A stretch of 64,000 nucleotides of DNA, taken from NCBI GenBank assembly GCA_023091665.1, contig JALJCQ010000016.1, positions 558,001-622,000 on the forward strand, in the 5' to 3' direction. The stretch's first letter is position 1. Each line of letters starts with the position of its first letter. Position numbers and translations under genes: made by a program. The notes under the pieces are model-generated. The model made no database searches and was not told where the DNA came from. It saw nothing but the letters and a program-made list of their open reading frames with translations. This document shows, in pieces, positions 50,849 through 58,903 of the stretch. This DNA comes from Pythium myriotylum. Its lineage: Eukaryota > Oomycota > Peronosporomycetes > Pythiales > Pythiaceae.

Positions 50849-51957
50849 TTGACAGACCTAACCGAAATGAAAGGGCAGGAAAGCCAACGTCCACAAGTCG
50901 CCCATGTTCTTTCAACGGCAGCTTCTATGGGCACCACCAAGAAGCCATCAGTACGCCATCGCAGCCTCGATGAAGACGAGATCATCTTTGCGCTCGAGAT
51001 GGTGATGCCGACGATGACGGAGGTATCGGTCAACCTGATTTCAGAACGGCTCGCCGAGTTCTTCGGTGTCGCTGCTGCTTCCATCAAGGAGCGCCACCGC
51101 CTCTTTCTCCTCGACCAACTTCCACGAATGAGCCATCTTCTCGCGACATTCAGTGAACGTAGCAGCGACGAAGAAATCTACAGTACGGAAAGTGACGGGC
51201 ATGTTGACATGACCAAACGGGCAGCTCAGCAAAGGAGTCGAGTTTGCACGAAGGCCAAAAGAGTGAAACAGTCCAAGCAGTCCAGACCTCTTGCTCCGAA
51301 TAAGCGAAAGAAACAAGATATGGAGTGTGATGGTGTTGGCAAGAAAAATAAGTGCTTTCCTCGGAAGCCTACCAGAAATCAGAGTGCGAACCCAAGTAAG
51401 CGCATTGCTGGAAGGAGGCTCGAGGACTTTACGAAAGACGACGCGATCAAGCAATCGACATCAACAAAGAAGAAGGCAGCAGCTACCTCCCCTCGGGCGC
51501 TGAAGAATCTGTCTGAGATGGCAAAAGTGGCTGGACTTCTCAGGTATGTGCGGTTCAACAGAAGCCGGTCGATCTCTCTGCTCATCGTACCCAACTGCCG
51601 ACGAATAGTTCACGATCAAATCTCTCCCGCGAACTCAAACAGATAGACACTGTCAAGCACAAGACTGCAGTACTGCAGGAAGCTCTTCGCAATGCAAAGT
51701 GCTACTTTACTGGCGAATATCCGACGAAACCAGAGATCTTGCAGCTTGAAGCAGCGAAAGATCGTGCGCGAGAGCTCGAGGATATCAACGTGGCGAACAT
51801 CGTCACCCATTCCCACCGGTCGGCCGCCCGCAAGCTCGACTTTCTGGGCGCTCTGGCCCGCGACGCGCACCGGCATCTCGAGTCGGACGAAGAGGAGAAG
51901 GATGACGACAGCGATGCGTCCGAGCCGAGTGACGCCCAGTTGATGGGCGAAATGTAG
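50849..51957 (+). CDS. HIRIP3/CHZ-like histone chaperone, copy 1 (degenerate CHZ motif)
   Basis: Two exons, 50849-51543 and 51609-51957, up to 347 residues; ATGs at 50867 and 50927 are alternative starts. The N-terminal 70 residues form a DEK-C-like helix bundle (IIFALEMVMPTM ... LAEFFGV). A basic middle (KRKKQ, KKKAAA) follows. The C-terminus runs SEMAKVAGLLR, GEYPTKPEILQLEAAK, RELEDINVANIV and an acidic tail. The same order and key words occur in the next gene, so the two are tandem paralogues. Here the CHZ core (usually IDTSNII...GRR) is changed to INVANIVTHSHR. The family binds H2A-H2B or H2A.Z-H2B dimers. Whether this copy still does is open. Confidence 0.7.
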
Positions 51958-52024
51958 CCATGTTGCAGATATCCCCTGGTAATGAGTATATGCATTTATA
52001 CAGGTGTTTCAGTCCTGTGGGGAA

Positions 52025-52047
52025 GCGCCAAACGGATTTTTTGGCGC
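52025..52047. promoter_or_regulatory. Pair of inverted E2F-like sites
   Basis: GCGCCAAA (52025-52032) and TTTGGCGC (52040-52047) face each other across seven bases, 74 bp before the start codon of the second CHZ-like gene. TTTSGCGC is the E2F/DP consensus in animals and plants. Confidence 0.55.
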
Positions 52048-52120
52048 CAGTCCATCGTTCGAAAGTCGGTCCGCCTCGCTCTCTCGGCGCGGCTTCGGTT
52101 CGTCAAGCAAGCGACGGAGA

Positions 52121-53162
52121 ATGCGCTCGTTGACGCAACGCGATCTGGCGAAGGCGCTCGAGAAGCTGTTGCCGTCGCTGGACGCGACTGTCCCGTTCAA
52201 AGCGATCCTCGTCGACCTCGCAGCGCACCTGGGAGTCGAGATGCAAGAGCTCCGGTCCAAACACAAAGACGATCTCAAGCAGCTTATCCCGGACATGATT
52301 CATCTGTGCAAGGGCGGCGAGAACAAGGAGAACGAAGGCGACAATGAGGAGCAAGAAGACGAGGAAGAAGACGTCGTGGTGAAGAAGAAGCCGGTCAAGC
52401 GCTCACGCGCCAAGCTCATCGAGGAGTCCGACGGGGAAAGCAGTGCCGAGAGCGCCGATGGGAGTGGAGAATCCGAGGAAGACGAGGAAGTGGAGACGAA
52501 GAGACGGAAAAAGGTAAGCTGCGCCTCTCGACGATGTCTGTGAAGGAGAGATTTCATGAGACTGTTGATTCTATCAGGCTCCACGCGTCTCCAAAGAAAA
52601 GAAGGTGGTAGCAAAGCGGAAGACGCCTGCACCACGGAAAACTGCAGAGAAGCTCAAGGAGTCGGAGGGTATGGCGGCATTGAAGGAGCTTTGTCGTGTC
52701 GCGGGGTTGCTGAAGTAGGTGCATCCGTGTGGACATTTGTATGTGACCGCTGAGTACTGGAATCCCTGACCTTGGGTCTCGTGCTTGATTAGCCCAAGTC
52801 TTTACGCGACTCTGAAGAAATTCAGCTCGGACGAAGATCGTGAGGAAGCTCTTCGCGAGCGTCTCCGTGAAGGAGGCATCCGTTTCACATCTCCGTATCC
52901 AACAAAGGGAGAGATATCGGCTGCGAAGCGGAAGCGTGAGAAGGAGCGGGAACTCGACGGTATTGACACAAGCCTGATTATCACCGGTGGACGCTCTCGG
53001 CGATCCGGCTCACAGCCAGCGTCCTATACCGCCGAGCCTGACATTGGCGACGAAGATGAAGATGAAAATCAAGCTGAAGAAGATCAACACGACGACAATG
53101 AGGAAGAATCTGAGGCCAATGATGGCAGCGAGGCCTCGGACGAGAGTGAGGCTGAGTTCTGA
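52121..53162 (+). CDS. HIRIP3/CHZ-like histone chaperone, copy 2 (intact CHZ motif)
   Basis: Three exons: 52121 to about 52513, about 52579-52715 and about 52793-53162. Exon 1 gives a DEK-C-like domain (DLAKALEKLLPSLDAT ... LAAHLGVEMQEL) and a long acidic/basic linker. Exon 2 is basic (VSKEKKVVAKRKTPAPRK) and ends in CRVAGLL. Exon 3 has NPSLYATLKKFSSDEDRE, TSPYPTKGEISAAKRK and the CHZ motif IDTSLIITGGRSRRSG, close to the consensus of HIRIP3 and yeast Chz1, then an acidic tail. Chz1-type proteins chaperone H2A.Z-H2B dimers. The ATG at 52121 is preferred over one at 52004, which would lie upstream of the E2F-like sites. Exon borders are approximate to a few bases. Confidence 0.75.
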
Positions 53163-53191
53163 TGTGCAACGAATAGATGTGGGCAAGTGAT

Positions 53192-53342
53192 CTCCGTATC
53201 CGTATCCGGATACTCTTCTTTTTGTTATCCGGATCCGGAAAACATTACTATGACGTTAAGTATGTCCGGATAACCATAACCGGACACCATCAGTTATCCG
53301 GCATCCGGATAACTCGAGCGCATCCGGATACCGTTATCCGGA
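53192..53342. repeat. Cluster of tatccgga-type motifs with a perfect hairpin
   Basis: About ten copies of ATCCG/CGGAT words occur in 150 bp, on both strands. A perfect inverted repeat lies at 53292-53314: agttatccgg, loop cat, ccggataact. The cluster ends about 100 bp before the uL22 start codon. Confidence 0.85.
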
Positions 53343-53445
53343 CAAACAAGCTCGGCGATTGGTGGTTGAGGGCTGTTGGCAACATTGGGCGACCGTGAGC
53401 AGCTCCATTCAGTTGTTCAGAACCCGAACTCGACGCAGTTGCATC

Positions 53446-54015
53446 ATGACCTACTCGCAGGAACCAGAGGACCCCCAGCGCGCGGCCAAGGCCCGCGGCT
53501 CGCACCTCCGCGTGCACTTCAAGCACTGCCGTGAGGTCTGCCACGCCATCAAGGGCCTCTCGCTCGCCAAGTCCAAGACCTTCCTCCAGGGCGTGCTCGA
53601 CTACAAGAACGCCGTGCCGTTCACCAAGTTCACGGGTGGCTGCGGCCGCCACGCCCAGGGCAAGATCCTCGGCGCCCCGGGTGACAAGTGCAAGTGGCCG
53701 CAGAAGGCGACCAAGATCATCCTCGACCTCGTCAACAACGCCGCCGCCAACGCCGAGGTCAAGGGTCTTGATGCCGACAAGCTCTACATCTCGCACGCCC
53801 AGGCCAACATGGCCATCAAGCAGCGCCGCCGCACCTACCGTGCCCACGGTCGCATTGGCCCATACATGGCCAACCCTGCCCACATCGAGCTCATCCTCAC
53901 GGAGAAGCGCGAGAACGTGCAGAAGGCCGTCGAGGAGAAGGTCGTCAAGGTCTCGCGCAAGCGCCAGGCTCAGCTCCGCCTCAAGTCGGGCGGTGGTGTC
54001 CCGGCCGCTAACTAA
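53446..54015 (+). CDS. RPL17: 60S ribosomal protein uL22 (RPL17)
   Basis: 189 residues, single exon. The sequence follows eukaryotic RPL17: SHLRVHFKHCREVCHAIKG, YKNAVPFTKFTGGCGRHAQGK, WPQKATKIILDLVNNAAANAE, then KQRRRTYRAHGRIGPYMANPAHIEL. The C-terminal basic extension is usual for the eukaryotic form. uL22 lines the peptide exit tunnel of the large subunit. An initiator-like CTCCATTCAGTTGTTC lies at 53403-53418, about 40 bp before the ATG. The upstream frame is open to 53359 but residues there are not conserved. Confidence 0.97.
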   Translation: MTYSQEPEDPQRAAKARGSHLRVHFKHCREVCHAIKGLSLAKSKTFLQGVLDYKNAVPFTKFTGGCGRHAQGKILGAPGDKCKWPQKATKIILDLVNNAAANAEVKGLDADKLYISHAQANMAIKQRRRTYRAHGRIGPYMANPAHIELILTEKRENVQKAVEEKVVKVSRKRQAQLRLKSGGGVPAAN

Positions 54016-54192
54016 GCGATCGCCTCTTCCCATCGAGTTCATCGCCTCGTGAACAGCGCAGCTCCTGGGCGAGCGAATGGAGTTAGGATTTAGTCGTCTA
54101 CTTTATTTCGAATACATCGCGCCGGGCTGTGTCATCGGGTTCTACGACAAACCAAGTTGCCGCATGTAATCTAAGTATTTTGTTATTGGCAT

Positions 54193-54729
54193 TCAGTCTT
54201 GTTCTGGAGCCATTTCAAGAATCGTCTCCTTCGCGTCAGGCGAGCATGAGACGCACAGTGCTTGGGCCGGGCTAGAGACAACAATGTCACCTATCAATGC
54301 CGGTGTTTGTGTCGCCGCCGTGACGGTTCGGAGCAAGTTGACCCATGACTGGAGCTGTTGGAGTGAAGCGAAGTGGATGATCCACACTTGGACAAAGCTC
54401 GAATCCTGGATAGACATCCACCATTGAAACTGGCCGTCATCGTCAACTTCTTCCACGGCAGTGACAAGTGCAATGTCGTGCACGCGCACAAATCGGCGGT
54501 AGTTGTCGTAATGGAGAGTGTGGTGGACTTGATCCAGTTGGAGAAGATGCCGCCGCCGCTTCATGCGAGGTAGGAACAAGCCGACAGGTTCGTCGATCTC
54601 GACCCATTCTTTGTCGACGGATTCGCATTGATTCCCTTCGCCAACGCCGCGCCCTCCGTTGCCTACTGCTGCCTGGTATCGTCGAGCCGAGCGCGTCCAG
54701 TTCGCGCTCAGGTACTTGACAACGTCCAT
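54193..54729 (-). CDS. Small PH-like protein
   Basis: 178 residues. The order of strands and the final helix with tryptophan look like a pleckstrin-homology fold: GLFLPRMKRRRHLLQL, HTLHYDNYRRFVRVHDIALVTAV, DGQFQWWMSI, FVQVWIIHFASLQQLQSWVNLLRTV. No partner domain is present. Such stand-alone PH proteins usually bind phosphoinositides or other proteins; specificity cannot be read. Its stop lies 177 bp from the convergent RPL17 stop, and its start faces the MSH6 promoter. Confidence 0.6.
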   Translation of the reverse strand: MDVVKYLSANWTRSARRYQAAVGNGGRGVGEGNQCESVDKEWVEIDEPVGLFLPRMKRRRHLLQLDQVHHTLHYDNYRRFVRVHDIALVTAVEEVDDDGQFQWWMSIQDSSFVQVWIIHFASLQQLQSWVNLLRTVTAATQTPALIGDIVVSSPAQALCVSCSPDAKETILEMAPEQD

Positions 54730-54992
54730 GTCTGGCGACGACTGCCGTGCTTCGGCCGCGTCGCCTCAAGTGGTCTCCACGCCATGCAGGCGCAGGCGCA
54801 GGCGCGGATGCCAGCGGACGCCGCCCGTCGCATCAGACGCTAGGCTGCTCGCCAGCTGCGACGACGACCTCCATCTCTGAGTCCCCGGGTCGTTGCCCAA
54901 GATACTCGGATGAGAACAAGCGTGTCCTTTTGTATCCTGTACCCAAGGTGTGGACACCGTACCGCATAACTGGTACCCTGTACCACCCATTG

Positions 54993-55015
54993 TTGGCGCC
55001 AACTTTTTTGGCGCC
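54993..55015. promoter_or_regulatory. Two E2F-like sites upstream of MSH6
   Basis: TTGGCGCCAA (54993-55002, a perfect palindrome) and TTTTTTGGCGCC (55004-55015) stand side by side, 33 bp before the MSH6 start codon. The core TTTGGCGC fits the E2F/DP consensus. Confidence 0.6.
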
Positions 55016-55047
55016 GTGTCGGGATCTCCTCACGAGGCCCATTCAAG

Positions 55048-58000
55048 ATGAGCGCGAGCAAGCCCAAGCAGCAGAAGACGCTGCTGAGCTTCTTCAGCCC
55101 GCCGCCGCGCAGCGCCGAGAAGCAGCGCGCGACGCCGACGCCGACGCCCACGAGCGACGCGACGCGCAAGCGCATCGAGTTCTTCCCCAAGCCCACGGCC
55201 GCCAAGGACACGCCAGCGACCGAGAAGAAGCGCAAGGCGTACGAAGACTTCCTCGGCACGAGCTCGGAGGACGAGGAGCCCAGCAAGACCACGCCTAACG
55301 GTAAGCAGCTCAAGCGGCTGCGCAAGGCGAACCCCAAGGTCGTCGTGGATGACGACGACGACAGCGATGAGGATGGCGACGTCAAGATGCGGCCTGCGGG
55401 TCGACGCGCAGCCGCCACGAAGAACACGCCGAAAAAGTCGCGCAACGTCGTGAGCAGCGAGGAGGAATATGACCCGACCAAGGAGAGTTCTGAGGAAGAG
55501 GGTGACGGTAGCGAGTCGGAGGCGAGTGTGGACGAGGAGGAGGAAGAAGAGGACGACGACGAGGAAGAGGAGGAAGAAGAAGAAGACGAGCAGCCCAAGA
55601 AGAAGCGGTCTCGAATGGTTACGCCAGCCAAGAAGCGAGGTGGTGGAGCCGTTTTGTCGCCTCCTCGCTCCTCCCCCGCGAAGCAAGGCGGGCTCGTCAC
55701 TCCTCAGTCGTCTTCCAAATCGAAACCGTCAACTGCGTCTCCATCAGCGTCAGAGCCAGTCAACACCGGGCCAGACGCATCTGGCGTGTACGGTGCTGGC
55801 TGCCACATCCACGACTCCCTATCATGGCTTAATGAGAACCGTCGCGACATCAACGGCAACGCTCCCGACTCACCAGAGTTCGATCCGCGCACGCTGAAAG
55901 TCCCAGCGGATTTCTTGAAGAAAGAGACGCCAGCAATGGCTCAGTGGTGGGAAGTCAAGGCTAGGAACATGGACACTGTTCTGTTCTTCAAAGTCGGCAA
56001 GTTTTACGAACTCTTCCATATGGATGCCGACATCGGCTTCAAAGAGCTGAACCTCATCTACATGAAAGGAGAGAAAGCCCATTCCGGCTTCCCAGAAATC
56101 GCCTACGGAAAGTTCTCTTCACAGCTCATCGCGAAGGGGTACCGTGTTGCTCGTGTAGAACAGACAGAGACACCAGAAATGATGAAGGAGCGAAATGCCA
56201 AGACTGCTTCCAAATCGAAGGTTGTACGCCGTGAGGTGTGCTCCGTGCTCTCAACAGGCACGAACACGATGAGCTTCTTGGACGCGCCTGTCTCGACGGC
56301 TTCACAAGAGCAACTCGTCTCGTCTCATCTAATGGCTTTGAAAGAACGTTTAGATTCAGCCACCAAAACAGTTCGGTTTGGAGTGTGCCTCGTTGACTGC
56401 GGGACCGGCTCTTTCCATTTGGCTGAATTTGACGACTCAGAGCAGCGTGACCGCCTCAAAACGCTCTTTGCACAGTTCAATGTCGTCGAAGTTGTAAATG
56501 AAAGGAACGGACTATGCGCTGATACGAAGCAGGTTATCAAGTTTGCTGCAGCCCCGTCTGTGGTTCGAAGTGAGTTGATCGTGGGCAAGGAGTTTTGGGA
56601 TGCAAATCGTACAGTTGAGGAGATCATCCGGGCAGGCTACTTCAACGCGAGTGGATGGCCTGAAGATGTCGCTTCGTTTCTCAACATGGACAAGAGTGTT
56701 CGTGAAGACGGCCAATTGGCAATCAGTGCGCTTGGCGGTTGTATTTGGCACCTTCGCAGAAGTATCATCGATCAAGAGCTTGTGTCTTTGTGTAACTTCA
56801 AGAAGTACACACCTTCCGACGAGCAGGCCGCGAGGCAGGGAGGCACCTCATCATCGTCTCAAGATGCAGAATTGAACCAGCAATATGTTGTCATCGACTC
56901 GCAAACTATCCAGAATCTCGAGGTTCTTACCAACAACTATAATGGCTCCCGCAAGGGATCGCTTATCGACATCATGGATAAAACAGTCACTGCTTTCGGA
57001 AAGCGAATGTTTCAAGAGTGGGTACTCAAGCCTCTGTGCAAGATCAACGAAATTAACGAGCGGTTGGATGCAGTCGAAGAACTTGGGCGTAATTTCGAGG
57101 TGGTGGGAGAAGTCCGTCAGTTTTTGCAGAAAATGCCCGACTTGGAGCGTCTCCTCTCTCGTATTCACGCCCTTGGATCTGCGCATCGGTCCCAGGATCA
57201 TCCAGACAGCCGTGCAATCATGTACGAATCAAGTATTTACAATATTCGCAAGATTCGTGATTTCATAAGCGTGCTGGACGGTTTCGACACAGCGCTGGAT
57301 TTGATTGACCAGCTTGGACCGCGGTTTGCCCAACTACGCTCACCTCTGCTTCGGACGGTATTGAAGAAACACGATCCAAGCGAGTCGGACGTGCAACTTC
57401 GAGGGCACTTTCCTGAACTACGGGATAAACTGCAGTTCTTTAGGCGTAGCTTTGACCAAGCTAAGGCTGCCAAGAGCGGAGTGATCGTCCCACAAGAAGG
57501 TGCGGACCCGGATTATGACGATGCTTGTGATGCCATCGTTAGCATCCAGAAAGAGCTTGATGAGTACCTGCAAGAACAACGCGCGCGTCTTAAATCGAAG
57601 CAAATAACCTACTGGGGAACGAAAAAAGATGAGCGCTTTCAGCTCGAGGTTCCCGAATCCTCGCTTCAGAGCAGTCAACCGAAAGAGTACGAACTCAAGT
57701 CGAGGAAAAAGGGATTCAAGCGATTTCATACCCCTGTTATTCGTGACCTGCTTGCAAAGCTCGTTTCTGCCGAAGAACGCAAGGAGCTCGCGCTCAAGGA
57801 TCAAACACGGCGCATTTTCCACAAATTCGATGAGGACTACAAGTCGTGGCTGAAAGCCGTTCAGTGTTTGGCAGTTCTTGACTGCCTCCTTGGGCTAGCT
57901 ACCGTGAGCAGTCAAAGCGAAGGATTTGTTCGCCCCGAAGTGGTGTCCTCGGTATCGGGCAATAATGGTGTGCCGTTCATTGACATCGAAGAAGGCGTGC

Positions 58001-58794
58001 ATCCTTGTGTGGCATCGACGTTCAGCAGTGGCGAGTTTATTCCAAACGATACGCGATTGGGCGTTGGCGGTGACTCGCAAATGCTGTTGCTCAGTGGTCC
58101 TAACATGGGCGGAAAGTCGACTTTGTTGCGGCAAACGTGCGTGCTCGCACTCATGGCGCAGGTTGGTTGCTTCGTTCCAGCCTCAAAATGTCGTCTAAGC
58201 CCAGTTGATCGCATCTTTACTCGCATCGGAGCATCAGATCGCATCCTCGCGGGCCAGAGTACACTGTATGTCGAGCTCGCAGAGACGGCGACGATTCTAA
58301 ACCACGCGACCAAGCACTCACTTGTAATCCTTGACGAATTGGGGCGCGGTACGTCGACGTTTGACGGTACAGCAATTGCTTACTCGGTCGTCGAGTTCCT
58401 TCTGCGGAGCGTGTCATGTCGATCGCTCTTCGCAACCCACTACCACTCACTAGTCGAGGAGTATGTTAACGAACCGAAAGTGTCGCTAGGCCATATGGGC
58501 TGCATGGTCGACCCTGAGAACGAACGGAAAGTTACATTTTTGTACAAGCTCGAAGACGGTATGTGCCCAAAGAGCTATGGCATCAACGTTGCCATGCTAG
58601 CCAAGCTTCCCGATGAAGTCGTCGAGATGGCCGCGAAGAAGTCAGAGCAGTTTGAGCAGTCGCTGCAGGCCAACTCCCATACCGAACTTGAAGCACTCGA
58701 TCTTGCAGACAAGATCCAACGATGTCTCTCGGGCGAAAATCCGGACATAACTGCCCTCCAAGCTTTGTGGGAGGAGTCTCAGCTCCTTCTTTGA
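55048..58794 (+). CDS. MSH6: DNA mismatch repair protein MSH6
   Basis: 1248 residues, single exon. The N-terminus has a PIP box for PCNA (QKTLLSFF at about 9-16), as in other MSH6 proteins, then an acidic disordered linker with long Glu/Asp runs. The mismatch-binding domain starts near residue 300 with the Phe-x-Glu wedge in FFKVGKFYELFHMDAD. The ATPase has Walker A GPNMGGKSTLLRQ (about 1017), the signature region near STLYVELAET, Walker B VILDELGRGTSTFDG and the ATHYHSL histidine. With MSH2 it forms MutS-alpha, which detects base mismatches and small loops after replication. No Tudor or PWWP domain is visible. Confidence 0.97.
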   Translation: MSASKPKQQKTLLSFFSPPPRSAEKQRATPTPTPTSDATRKRIEFFPKPTAAKDTPATEKKRKAYEDFLGTSSEDEEPSKTTPNGKQLKRLRKANPKVVVDDDDDSDEDGDVKMRPAGRRAAATKNTPKKSRNVVSSEEEYDPTKESSEEEGDGSESEASVDEEEEEEDDDEEEEEEEEDEQPKKKRSRMVTPAKKRGGGAVLSPPRSSPAKQGGLVTPQSSSKSKPSTASPSASEPVNTGPDASGVYGAGCHIHDSLSWLNENRRDINGNAPDSPEFDPRTLKVPADFLKKETPAMAQWWEVKARNMDTVLFFKVGKFYELFHMDADIGFKELNLIYMKGEKAHSGFPEIAYGKFSSQLIAKGYRVARVEQTETPEMMKERNAKTASKSKVVRREVCSVLSTGTNTMSFLDAPVSTASQEQLVSSHLMALKERLDSATKTVRFGVCLVDCGTGSFHLAEFDDSEQRDRLKTLFAQFNVVEVVNERNGLCADTKQVIKFAAAPSVVRSELIVGKEFWDANRTVEEIIRAGYFNASGWPEDVASFLNMDKSVREDGQLAISALGGCIWHLRRSIIDQELVSLCNFKKYTPSDEQAARQGGTSSSSQDAELNQQYVVIDSQTIQNLEVLTNNYNGSRKGSLIDIMDKTVTAFGKRMFQEWVLKPLCKINEINERLDAVEELGRNFEVVGEVRQFLQKMPDLERLLSRIHALGSAHRSQDHPDSRAIMYESSIYNIRKIRDFISVLDGFDTALDLIDQLGPRFAQLRSPLLRTVLKKHDPSESDVQLRGHFPELRDKLQFFRRSFDQAKAAKSGVIVPQEGADPDYDDACDAIVSIQKELDEYLQEQRARLKSKQITYWGTKKDERFQLEVPESSLQSSQPKEYELKSRKKGFKRFHTPVIRDLLAKLVSAEERKELALKDQTRRIFHKFDEDYKSWLKAVQCLAVLDCLLGLATVSSQSEGFVRPEVVSSVSGNNGVPFIDIEEGVHPCVASTFSSGEFIPNDTRLGVGGDSQMLLLSGPNMGGKSTLLRQTCVLALMAQVGCFVPASKCRLSPVDRIFTRIGASDRILAGQSTLYVELAETATILNHATKHSLVILDELGRGTSTFDGTAIAYSVVEFLLRSVSCRSLFATHYHSLVEEYVNEPKVSLGHMGCMVDPENERKVTFLYKLEDGMCPKSYGINVAMLAKLPDEVVEMAAKKSEQFEQSLQANSHTELEALDLADKIQRCLSGENPDITALQALWEESQLLL

Positions 58795-58903
58795 GTGATT
58801 TACTGAAGTGGTAATAAATGAAGCGTTGTATTGGATTATGTGGGAAGAAAACGAATGTAAGGAAGGAACATGGCGACACGAATCCAAAAGGATCAGGCAT
58901 CAT

